Assembly (NCBI GenBank): GCA_964020155.1
Contig: OZ026554.1
Coordinates: 5,725,416 to 5,789,415 of the forward strand
Source of the DNA: Chondrilla cf. caribensis
Taxonomy: Eukaryota > Porifera > Demospongiae > Chondrillida > Chondrillidae
DNA length: 64,000 nt
Reading direction: 5' to 3'
The translations under genes were made by a program, and so were the position numbers. Each line of letters starts with the position of its first letter. Position 1 is the first letter of the stretch. This document shows, one piece after another, positions 15,701 through 27,877 of the stretch. The notes under the pieces are model-generated. The model was not told the DNA's origin. It made no database searches and saw only the letters and a list, made by a program, of their open reading frames with translations.

Positions 15701-16161
15701 CAACCACACCCAATACAACCCGCCTATGGTTCCACCCACCCAATACAACCCGCCAATGGTTCCACCCACCCAATACAACCCGCCTATGGTTCCACCCACC
15801 CAATACAACCCACCAATGGTTCCACCCACCCAATACAACCTGCCTATGGTTCCACCCACCCAATACAACCCGCCAATGGTTCCACCCACCCAATACAACC
15901 CGCCTATGGTTCCACCCACCCAATACAACCCGCCTATGGTTCCACCCACCCAATACAACCCGCCTATGGTTCCACCCACCCAATACAACCCGCCAATGGT
16001 TCCACCCACCCAATACAACCCGCCTATGGTTCCACCCACCCAATACAACCCGCCTATGGTTCCACCCACCCAATACAACCCGCCTATGGTTCCACCCACC
16101 CAATACAACCCGCCAATGGTTCCACCCACCCAATACAACCCGCCTATACCTACCCCGCTAG
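12791..16161 (+). CDS. ADCK5: ADCK5-like ABC1/UbiB atypical kinase
   Basis: Atypical kinase of the UbiB/ADCK family, expected in mitochondria; the N-terminus has a hydrophobic helix ([18 protein letters not shown]). Exons: 12791-13014, 13148-13211, 13269-13445, 13715-13879, 13956-14069, 14458-14589, 14646-14729, 14800-14881, about 14965-15019, 15079-15170, 15235-15427, 15493-15567, 15657-16161. The family KxGQ motif is YIKLGQGL, the Ala-rich loop is [10 protein letters not shown], the catalytic Lys is in VAVK, the catalytic loop is VHGDPHPGN and the DFG equivalent is LDHG. ADCK5 rather than ADCK1/2 is indicated by [53 protein letters not shown] and [15 protein letters not shown]. The join around [13 protein letters not shown] is unclear: the usual VLVRK segment seems reduced. 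After MAKR the only open continuation runs through a 30-bp array to TAG at 16161; this tail does not resemble ADCK5 and may be wrong. Confidence 0.85.
14080..14411 (+). repeat. 28-bp minisatellite in ADCK5 intron 5
   Basis: About 12 nearly identical copies of a 28-bp unit (TTGCTGTATATGTTCCCATG...), starting 10 nt after the donor at 14070. It reads open in all three plus frames, so it produces long false reading frames rich in Cys, His and Val. Confidence 0.95.
15703..16150 (+). repeat. 30-bp array, open in several frames on both strands
   Basis: Fifteen copies of a 30-bp unit (CCAATACAACCCGCCTATGG...) differing at one or two sites. As 30 is a multiple of three and the unit has no stop in several frames, decapeptide repeats are encoded whichever way it is read (for example [10 protein letters not shown], or [10 protein letters not shown] in the frame continuing ADCK5). 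Confidence 0.95.
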
Positions 16162-16768
16162 ACATATCTGACAGATAGCATTACACCTGGCTAGACATGA
16201 CTTATCACAAGTCGTGGTTCTCCATTCTAACACATGACTAAGATTACTTGTGTGGGCAATTAGCTGAGGAACTGATTATGATGCAATTTTGATCTGTTCT
16301 TAAAGTGCAATAGCAGGAGCTAAAACAGGCAGTGATGTGAGGGGAATTGGCAATTTTATAACAAAATGGAAGGAAATAATACTATTTGATATTTCTTTAA
16401 GGTGTGTGTGTGTGTGTGTGTGTGTGTGTTGTGGTGGGCAAGAGAGAGAAAATATTATAATTTAAATTATATGAATAGTATTTGCATGTAAACATACAAA
16501 TTGGTGCATTATAGTGTGTAGTTTACCTCTGTGATGGTTTAGGTGGTGGGACGTGAAGATTTGGATCACTAAGAAGTACCTTCAATTTCTGATTTTGTTC
16601 AATTTAACATCCATCACTCGAGAAACCGTCTCACAGATCACATGAAGCACCTGGTGAAAATTGCAATGACTTCCCTCTCCCGTGTTGATAAAATATCATT
16701 ACATCGGCTATGTATTGGTACAGTATTTATATTAGCAGTTTACTCGTGTAGTGAGAGAGCTCGTACAA
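16162..16768. other. Intergenic ADCK5-GMPR
   Basis: No gene recognised. Contains a (GT)13-type tract at 16402-16428 and A/T-rich sequence; the GMPR promoter must be in the right part. Confidence 0.6.
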
Positions 16769-18346
<1,578 letters not shown>

Positions 18347-18394
18347 CGCGGAGTTTATGACGTCATTATTTCCTGTACTGTAAATCTCTAACAT

Positions 18395-18400
18395 AATAAA
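18395..18400 (+). promoter_or_regulatory. AATAAA one base before the SOWAH ATG
   Basis: Canonical poly(A) signal 49 bp after the GMPR stop. Cleavage 10-30 nt downstream would fall inside SOWAH exon 1, so GMPR and SOWAH transcripts must overlap if this signal is used. Confidence 0.5.
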
Positions 18401-18401
18401 G

Positions 18402-21400
18402 ATGGCGGAACAAGACGTGAATTTAGACGTCGTCAAGGAATACCTGATCGACAATGGTGGTATAACTAGAAATGTTGATCTAGTAAGACATTTCAGAAAG
18501 TTTCTACAATCGGACGACGTTTCCAAAAAAGGTATTAGTTCAAGATTTGTTGTATAACGTCGTAGAGTACTCCTGTGTCATTGACGCTGTGTGTTTATCG
18601 CTCTAGAGAGAAATAGAGAAAAATTCAAGAACTTTGTAAACACTTTAGCTGCTGTAAAGAGTGATGGGGTGAGTTATGTATGCGTGTGTTCCTTTTCACG
18701 TCCTTGCTGGACGATCATCTATAGTGACCATGGTAATTCGAGCGTGTCTACCTGTACATCTGTGCGTTAACAGGGAGAAAAGTTTATTATTTTAAAGGCG
18801 AAGTATTACCCCTTAGAGTGGGGTGGAACTCTTCCTGGCCATATCAGGTACGTACTTGTTCAATTTCACTTTATTTGATGTTGAGATTAGGAGATAATTT
18901 GACCCCCTGTTGATGTTACTGTATATTATGTACTCACGTATTACTGGGTGTGCTTATATTGGGTGTCAGTGGGTGTGTTTGTATTGGGTGTCAGTGGGTG
19001 TGTTTGTATTGGGTGTCAGTGGGTGTGTTTGTATTGGGTGTCTTCTACAAAGCATTTGGTCCATTGAATACAGGAAAACCTCACCACATGTGGAATGTGC
19101 TAACACGATATCACACTCCCTCTCACCTACTACCATCTTTAACACTCCCTCTCACCTACTACCATCTTCAACGCTCCCTCTCACCTACTACCATCTTTAA
19201 CGCTCCCTCTCACCTACTACCATCTTTAACACTCCCTCTCACCTACTACCATCTTTAACACTCCCTCTCACCTACTACCATCTTTAACACTCCCTCTCAC
19301 CTACTACCATCTTCAACGCTCCCTCTCACCTACTACCATCTTTAACGCTCCCTCTCACCTACTACCATCTTTAACGCTCCCTCTCACCTACTACCATCTT
19401 TAACACTCCCTCTCACCTACTACCATCTTTAACACTCCCTCTCACCTACTACCATCTTTAACACTCCCTCTCACCTACTACCATCTTTAACGCTCCCTCT
19501 CACCTACTACCATCTTCAACGCTCCCTCTCACCTACTACCATCTTTAACGCTCCCTCTCACCTGCTACCATCTTTAACGCTCCCTCTCACCTACTACCAT
19601 CTTTAACGCTCCCTCTCACCTACTACCATCTTTAACACTCCCTCTCACCTACTACCATCTTTAACACTCCCTCTCACCTACTACCATCTTTAACACTCCC
19701 TCTCACCTACTACCATCTTCAACGCTCCCTCTCACCTACTACCATCTTTAACGCTCCCTCTCACCTGCTACCATCTTTAACACTCCCTCTCACCTACTAC
19801 CATCTTTAACGCTCCCTCTCACCTACTACCATCTTTAACGCTCCCTCTCACCTACTACCATCTTTAACACTCCCTCTCACCTACTACCATCTTTAACACT
19901 CCCTCTCACCTACTACCATCTTTAACGCTCCCTCTCACCTACTACCATCTTTAACACTCCCTCTCACCTACTACCATCTTCAACGCTCCCTCTCACCTAC
20001 TACCATCTTTAACGCTCCCTCTCACCTGCTACCATCTTTAACACTCCCTCTCACCTACTACCATCTTTAACGCTCCCTCTCACCTACTACCATCTTTAAC
20101 GCTCCCTCTCACCTACTACCATCTTTAACGCTCCCTCTCACCTACTACCATCTTTAACGCTCCCTCTCACCTACTACCATCTTTAACACTCCCTCTCACC
20201 TACTACCATCTTTAACACTCCCTCTCACCTACTACCATCTTTAACACTCCCTCTCACCTACTACCATCTTTAACACTCCCTCTCACCTACTACCATCTTG
20301 ATTGGTTTGTGTAGGAGTGTGTCAAGTCCAAGTGGACGCTCGGCCTCCTTCCAAGATGTATCTGAGCCTCGTGCACCTTCACCTACTAAGCTCTATAAGC
20401 ACACTCTCCACATCCCGGGTCTGATGGTCCCTGTGGACAACAGTGACAATGAATCCGATTGTACAACTTCCTTATCGACGTACTCCTTGGAGTCAAGTGC
20501 ATCTGTCAATCACCTTCGAAGGCAGACCAACCCCCCGAAAGTCCTCCAAAATGGTGCGAAGAGTGCAAAGAGAAGTCGAACCGCCAGTGTGGACGACAAG
20601 CAAGGATCTCGCCAAACCACCCAAGGTACAAGGGGTAGGGGGGTTGTTTTCAGTACTTTTTGTGTGTTAACACTTTTATCATTGTAGCTTTCCTAGGTGC
20701 TGGCTTACTGATCCAACATAAGGTTTGTTTGTTTAGCGTATAAAGGACCTGTGTGTGGTGGCTCAAAATCAACTATGCTCTTTTTATGCATATGTGATAT
20801 GTGGTTGTGTACTCACACAGTTGGATAGCTCCACAACATCTCTGTCTCAAAATTCTGGGGAGGACAAGGAAGAGACATCTTGTACGATGAGTTATTCAAA
20901 TATTTTGTATGTATCATCTGTGATCTTATGTTATTTTTATCTTTAGCCATTAGCACGTCCTACTCTGCTTTTGACTATGAATTAATGGATCCTTCAGAGC
21001 ATGATTGGATTCTGTTTGCAGTGCAAAACAACATTGATGGAATACAGAGACTGATCGAAGAAGAACCTCATTTGGTGCACAGAAAGGTATGGATTAAATA
21101 GGACTCTTTGATGATGTGCTTAAAGATTTCTTTCTCACTTGGTAGGATTTCATCACTGTAAGTCAACTGTGTTGGTCCTCTTTGCTAGTCTCCTTCACGT
21201 TTTAATTGTTTTGTCTTCTCCTGGATATCATTTCTTCTGTGCAGGGAGTGAGTAGTGGGCGTGGCTGTGGGTGGGGTATGTCATTTATGACGGTCACTAC
21301 ATGCTGTATCCCCTTGTAGTACACAGCCACTCACTGGGCTGCAATGAACGGGAGTGATCAGATGCTATCAACACTGTTGCTCAGTGGTGCTGACGTCAAT

Positions 21401-22468
21401 GTCAAGTCTGTGAGTTGTGCCTCCTGTATCTCCATCATGCGTACCTGTAATTATTGCTCCTCTTGCCCATTTCGTCATAGGCTGTAAGTTACACAATGTC
21501 CAGTGGTATCTTGCCGTGCTAACAACCTTGTCTATCTTTTTTGCTCAACACGCATGATGACTTTCAACTGCTGATGATCTTCAGATGGTAAGTGTGTGGA
21601 TAAATCGTATTTTGTTTGTGTTTCTGTATTGAGTAGTTTACATCTTTCGATTAGGGAGCAACCCCCCTTCACTTAGCTGCTCAGAGGGGATACGATCACA
21701 TTATTCAGCTGTTAATAACTCATTATGGTACGTTGTTGGCTGCTTTCCTGGTCTTTGTTGTATCCACTTGGGTTTCCCGCTTTGTGCAGGTGCTATGGCT
21801 GATGTACGGGACCACAGTGGAAAGAGACCCAAAGATATAGCTAAAAAAACTATATCTACAAGAAGCCAAGGTATCCTTGATGTCCCAGCAAGTCCGCTGT
21901 CATGGTGAACTGGTCTCCAATTAATTTGAACTTGAATCTGAACATTATCACTTCGATTTTATGTTAGGAATCATATACGTACCTGTAACTTCATCACCAT
22001 ATATACATAATAGCAGTTATATATAGTATGTATGTGTAAGTATACATATATGAACATTGGCAGTATTTTTACCCAGAGGTGGTGTAACGTGTTGATACTC
22101 TGCAATGCACTCCATTTGTTTAGAGTTATTGGACATTGGGTTGGCAAACTCCAGTTCAAAGAAAATGGGGAAGAAGAAAGGAATAAATCGGAAAAAATCT
22201 AAGTCATTCTCTGGTGGCAGTTTGCCTTCACTTAATTTCTTTTCTACTGATGAAGTGGAGATTGATGATGAAGCAGATGGTGTTAGAAAGGTGGATAAGT
22301 ATGAACCATGTTTGTGTGTATTGCCGGTCACACTTCAATTCTTTGTGTGTGCAGTTCTTCAAGTCCCCTCTTAGCAGCTTCCGTAGAACGTGGAGTATTC
22401 GTCGTAGAAGCTCTTCTGGAGTGAAGAGGACAGGGTCAGGGACTGTATTTGACTGGACTCATGAATAG
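18402..22468 (+). CDS. SOWAH: SOWAH (sosondowah) ankyrin-repeat protein
   Basis: Protein with an N-terminal SOWAH winged-helix-like domain and C-terminal ankyrin repeats; molecular role poorly known. Exons: 18402-18531, 18607-18668, 18774-18847, 20315-20625, 20688-20722, 20821-20881, 20947-21086, 21146-21157, 21320-21409, 21481-21483, 21585-21587, 21655-21727, 21790-21870, 22124-22290, 22355-22468; 451 aa, phases all consistent. The N-domain reads VVKEYLIDNGGITRNVDLVRHF ... NREKFKNFVNTLAAVK. The family hallmark before the ankyrins is EHDWILFAVQNN ... HLVHRK-DFIT, then THWAAMNG and TPLHLAAQRGYDHI. DFIT is a 12-nt exon; Ala and Met at the end of ankyrin repeat 1 come from two successive 3-nt exons. 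The C-terminus is basic and Ser-rich. Exon 5 (20688-20722) is the least certain. Intron 3 holds a 1.2-kb minisatellite. Confidence 0.88.
18949..19046 (+). repeat. Short 25-bp tandem repeat in SOWAH intron 3
   Basis: About four copies of a 25-bp sequence containing GGGTGTCAGTGGGTGTGTTT, about 100 nt after the donor, upstream of the main array of the same intron. Confidence 0.8.
19110..20300 (+). repeat. 29-bp minisatellite in SOWAH intron 3
   Basis: About 41 copies of a pyrimidine-rich 29-bp unit (ACTCCCTCTCACCTACTACC...) with CAC/CGC and TTTA/TTCA variants. Runs of several variant units recur in the same order, a sign of multi-unit duplication. The array ends just before the exon 4 acceptor at 20314. 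Confidence 0.95.
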
Positions 22469-22787
22469 CTAATTCTACATCAAATGTATCATATCAAACA
22501 TTGACACTGTTTGCCTGTATAATATACATATTCAGTTGTAGTTAGCAGTCATAACACTTTGTATGTAAATTTGTACATAGCTTGATTAATAAGATTCACA
22601 CTACTGCAATACTTTGTTTATTTGTATTTGTATGTTTTGTTACATTAGTTGTACATTATTTTTTGTTTGGTAGTGTTGTTGCATCAATCTGATTGAGTCA
22701 ATTCAATGACTGAAATGATCACACTATTCAACACGTCTTTACAGTCAATAGCACATTCCAAACATACTGAGAACATGAGTTAATAGG

Positions 22788-24166
22788 TTAGTGTCTAATA
22801 TGATCAATGAAGTCTTGAACTCCAACAAAGCCAGCTGCCCCCAATCCATTTCGTGCCATGACTCTAAGACACTCGTTAGTGTGGCCAAGTGAGACTTCCA
22901 AAGGAGAGCACACAGGTAGATGTAGGGAACCTGTAACCATGGTAACACCATAGACACAGGTTTGGACCATGTACTGATGGGCACACACTCACTTGAGATG
23001 CAGACGTTGAGAGCTTCACAAACTGGCTCCCGTCTTGATACATCGACAAGATGGCTGATTGGGCTGGACTTGATATCAGCATAGGCAATGAGGCTAAAAA
23101 CATCCTATAGCCAATGCAGATGCTGTTGAAATCAGAATACAATAATCCTCACACATAGCGTGGAGTCTTACATGCAACTGATCCTGTAGGTGTGGCTTTT
23201 GGAGAGAATTTGGCATAGCCTGTAGCATATGCTGGAGATCTTGCCCAAACAACAAAAGCCTTTCAATAGCCATTCGATTCCCTCCACAAGGAAGTCCAGA
23301 TAAATCTACACCAATGCAGTAATAATTAATATACCAGTAGCGTAATCCACACTGCATACACAAACTATACCAACCACTGCTTCTAGTGTCTCCTGTATCC
23401 ATCCTGTCCACACACTCAAAGCACTCGCCATCTTCCATAGTATTTCCAATGCTTCCATTGATACCATTGGAATAACGACCATTTTCTGATGTACTAGTAT
23501 TTATAACTGTGCGGGCATTGTTACCAGGAGACGTGTTCTCTGTAACAGGATGAGGGCTGCTTGGCTGGGATCCACACCTTAAACTCTGATGGGAAGAATG
23601 GGACGAGAGAGAGGAATGGCTTCGGGAAACTGAATGGGAGGGGCTCAATGGACTGCAGAAGTCAGTGCTAGCTGAATCATTTCCCAAGATCATTTCAACA
23701 AATTGCTGACATTTCAAACGGAATAGTAAATCCTGGTTGTCTTCCAAAAGTCCTGGATACAGTTTCTGTGTTGCCTGTATAGCCTCTCCAATTCGCCCTG
23801 CTAGAACAAGATTCAGAATTTCTAAGGACAAAAGGCAGAGTACAACACCAAGGAGTAAGTCAGTCTAGAATTGCATTGAACAAACTCTGTCTGTTTCTGA
23901 TCGAGGAAACTTGCTCTTGCAAGTGTTGCCCTGTGCTCTTGGCGAAGCTTTCTGCTGTGGCTGAGTAGCCATGTACGGTGAGGTAATCCAGCACAACTCT
24001 TTGGGGGGGAACAGTTGAGACAAGTACAGTTGTACAAACCTCTGTACAAACTAACTTGTGTACTTCTGTCTGCCATTTAGCCTCAGAGTCACCCAAAGGG
24101 AAGTGTTCAATGGTCTTCATCACTTCTTCTCGAGTTTCCTTGAATAGAATTTACAGGTTGTTTTTC

Positions 24167-24243
<77 letters not shown>

Positions 24244-25192
24244 ACAGCCAAAAGACCTCTGAAGTCAAAAACAAATGGCTGCCCTCCAAAATTTGCCTCC
24301 ACCACCTCACCATGTGTCTGTAGCCCAACTGTAGGATACAGGCTCATCTGAGGCTGGGAAGAGCAATATTAGATTGAATCTAGTATAAAATGATTTTGGT
24401 GTACAATAACGGTTAAATCATGGCATTTCTATTCATAAGAGTGGAAAATATGAACAGAGACTCACTGGGATATCTCTAAAAGCAATACCTGCATTGCAAA
24501 CAGTGATAAAATCAACAGATTAAAACCTTGCACCATCACCACTAATAAACTCACCCAAGTTAATACCATTCTTGGTGTAGAATACACTCCTTTCCATAAG
24601 GTTAATACCACATCCAATGACATCCCCAGTGGTGAACGTAGGTCCATAGTCCTCTCCAGCTGCTGATGAAGCAAATGCCTTGCCATCATCGGCATGATAG
24701 CCATAAGAGCACTTCTCCCATCCAGGAAGCCGGCTGAGTGGAGCAGATTTATCTGATAGTCCTATGCCAACATATCTAAAAAGAAAAACGTCATTACGCT
24801 AAGCCTATGGATATAATACACACAACAGGGGCAACAGAATAACATCACAGAAGACATACAAACAAACCCATTTTTCCCTTTACTTATGATTTTTATTTCA
24901 TAATAGTAGATTCCACATGCCGCAGGTATGGGGTGCGTGCCACGAACTGAAGCAGCGTCTTTCAGACTCTTCCCAGGACCTGTGGATACCGTCCATGTCA
25001 TAACCATTAAAACCGAATGACGTTAACTTTACACAAACCTCCTTTGTAGTGAACCCTCAAATTGTTGTTCGATAAACCTAAATAATTGTACTTCTCTCTA
25101 GGATTCCACGATGTCGTTAATGGTGTTTCCGCGACATTCACTTTAGGATAAAAGGACTTCAGACGTTCTGATAGCCTCAACTGATCCTCCAT
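22788..25192 (-). CDS. RANBP9: RANBP9/RANBP10-like CTLH-complex scaffold
   Basis: SPRY-LisH-CTLH-CRA subunit of the GID/CTLH ubiquitin ligase; one gene appears to stand for both vertebrate RANBP9 and RANBP10. Minus-strand exons: 25192-25039, 24979-24868, 24775-24555, 24488-24466, 24353-24246, 24138-24056, 23998-23886, 23821-23375, 23305-23172, 23104-22993, 22930-22788; 549 aa, all phases fit. [90 protein letters not shown] and [19 protein letters not shown]. Lis[86 protein letters not shown] and the [12 protein letters not shown] end. The long N-terminal Pro/Gln tract of vertebrate RANBP9 is absent. It converges on SOWAH, with 319 bp between stops. Confidence 0.95.
24174..24243. repeat. (CA)n at RANBP9/10 exon 5 donor
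   Basis: On the minus strand the intron begins GTAAGTGTGTGTG: the GT repeat grows directly out of the donor after exon 5 (last base 24246). Confidence 0.93.
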
Positions 25193-25657
25193 TATAGGGA
25201 TTGCGCAATATATAATATCCGGCGTCTGCATCAGTATCAAATAATATCCGGTGTAGACTACAGTTCTAGCGCCTCAATTGTTCCCAAACCGATGTTGTGA
25301 ACATATTGCAGTTCTCTGATCACGACTCACCATTGTGTGGTATAAGTATTGGGTTAGACTATTCTTATGGTGTTCACTCTTTGGTGGGAAGCTGTGAAAC
25401 AACTCATTACAGTTTGTTACACTAGTAGCTACTATGCTCTATAGTACTAGTGGTTGGAGTACTAGTGGTTGGAGTAGAGGACAAGGAATACTCTAGAGAA
25501 GATTTGCAGAAAAGTGGTTGCAAGTTGATGATAGACCTGAAGAAGTAGTTTCAAATTCTTCTGATACTCATTAGAATTATGTACTTGTCATAATAATATT
25601 TTCTTTTGTTCAAGTATATTATGACCACACAAACAAAATAAAACAAGATTTCTAGGA
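25193..25657. other. Upstream region of RANBP9/10
   Basis: Contains the promoter of the minus-strand RANBP9/10 gene. A short duplication TAGTACTAGTGGTTGGAGTAC lies near 25441-25475. No coding sequence seen. Confidence 0.6.
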
Positions 25658-26358
25658 TTAATAAAAAAGTCACCCACTCAGGGTCAAAGACACCTATATA
25701 TGGAGAGCTTTACAGGGACTTTCCACAGAGACTGTGTACTTGCGTCATTCCACGAATGCAGAAGACACTATTCTAGCTGGGAGGTCAGCCGCGAGTCCCA
25801 AAGCTCCCCCCTACGGTTCTTTGTAGAGAGTATTGCAACTGACCACCAGGAAGTGAGCTATTTTTTTTCAGAGAAAAAAACCGTCCTTTTGAGGATTCGA
25901 ACCCGCGACCTGGAGCCTAGAGTCGTGTCACCTGACCACCCCGCCACCGTGACCTATCTATTTTATTATTATTATCTGCGCTATTTAAAGTTGCCCTCAA
26001 TGTTCAATTCGGAGAATAGGCCACCCACAGGCACTCGAATCACTTGATCGTCTCTAATAGGTTTAGAAGAACCTTCGGTGAAGATTTAAAGTTCGTTGAA
26101 GTCTTTGCGCTCAAATTCTAGCCCAAATCCTAATTGTCGGCGTTTTGAAATCGGCCATTTTGTTCGCACAATATAAATAATATAAATTCACTGTAGTGGT
26201 TACGCGTAGGAATGCATATTATATGATGTTGCAGTATTTCCTAAATTCGAATATACTCGTAGATGGTGGAGCTACGTAGCTCGTAGCTACGGCAAAGGAG
26301 CTTTACAAAGTCTTCTGTTTCTGTTTCGTACTATAAAGCCCGAGGGTATGTAAAGTTT
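25658..26358 (+). repeat. ~700-bp dispersed repeat with tRNA-like segment, copy 1
   Basis: Nearly identical to 29040-29735 over its whole length (a handful of substitutions and short indels). At 25891-25954, minus strand, it holds a tRNA-like piece with an A-box-like TGGCGGGGTGG and a perfect B-box core GGGTTCGAATCC, as in tRNA-derived SINEs. It also has the self-complementary AGCTACGTAGCT followed by CGTAGCTACG near 26270-26290. Its right edge (26358) is exactly where the open frame of the cysteine-synthase-like gene begins. Confidence 0.85.
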
Positions 26359-27781
26359 GTGGATGGTTTTAAAGAATTGGTTGGCAAGTGAGGGTGCTTT
26401 GAGTATCCAAGTGTTTTCTGGCTGAAATTTATGGATGCCTTTTCATATCCTGTAGTACTCCTTTAGTGAGGTTAAAGGGTGTGAGCGAAGAGACATCAAG
26501 TAATATTGTTGTTAAGGCGGAGCAGCTAAACCCTGGTGGTTCCGTTAAGGACAGGGCCGCTCTGTACCTCATCAAGGACGCTGAAGAAAGAGGTCAGAGA
26601 CATTGACCGAAGTTTGAACCATGCAGTATTATTGTTCCAAAATTAATTGGATAGGTTTGGTGAGGCCTGGTGGGACCATAGTGGAAGGGACAGCAGGGAA
26701 CACAGGTCTGGTTTGTTATGCGTTCATTTTCTTGTATTGTCGACGCTAGGGTTATATCATCATCACTGGTCTTTATAAGCCAAAATGGCCCTTAGACCTC
26801 AGAATATTTTTTTTTTCTTTCCAATTAATGGTGAATTATCAAATGGTAAATTGTAAATATAAATTAATAGCAACTAAACAGGAGGTGACAGCAATGTAGA
26901 TCTAAGTTTCATAGCATTATATATGTACTTTGCTGAATGCCAAATCAAGTTTTCATTGGTGGAAGTTAATATGTAAGTAGATTTATCTTTTGATGATAGG
27001 TACCTAAAACAGGAATTAGTTGCATTAGCTGTAGCAAGCATATTGTGCCTCAAGTGCGAAAACCTTGGGCATGCAATTAAAAAGTGAGGCTCATCCTCGA
27101 CATCTTTAAGATTGCATAGTGTACAAAGTCTCTCTTGTTGTTACATATCTCAAACCGATCTTCTGCTGTGCATAGGAATTGGTTTGGCACATCTATGCAA
27201 TGCTATTGGCTATCAATGTATACAGGAAAAAAATAGATGCTCTACGTGTCCCAGGAGCAGACGTTAGACCAGTACCAGCTGTCCCTTATGATAACCCAGA
27301 AAACTACAACCACATAGTTAGTGAATTTGTTAATATGAGTAGTATAATCTCTGAATATGATGTCTTGATGTCAAAGTATACTACTCTATGCAGGCCAAAA
27401 GATTTGCAAGTTCTCTTTCAAATGCAGTTTGGACCAATCAGTTTGACAATACAGCTAACAGTCTAGCTCATTATGAGACTACAGGCCCTGAAATCTGGAG
27501 GCAAACAAGTATGCATGTGTGTATAATGGTGTGGGCATATGTATATGATCGTGATATTGCCATCAATTGTAGATGGCAGAGTTGATGCTGTTACTTTTGG
27601 AACAGGAACGGGTGGAACGCTTGCTGGTTTGTACTTCACATATCTACAAAGGAATTCCATATATCAAGTATCCATTGGTAGGTGTTGGTCTGTTCCTGAA
27701 AGAGAAGAATCCCCTAGTGCAAGTTGTCCTTGCTGATCCTCAGGTGAACATGACTGTGTTGTTGTGGTGTTTATGTGTGTT

Positions 27782-27822
<41 letters not shown>

Positions 27823-27823
27823 T

Positions 27824-27877
<54 letters not shown>

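Noticed and set aside
25891..25954. Functional tRNA gene
   Set aside because: B box is perfect, but the acceptor and anticodon stems do not close as in a standard tRNA, and the same sequence occurs in the second repeat copy; interpreted as a SINE-type tRNA-derived part.
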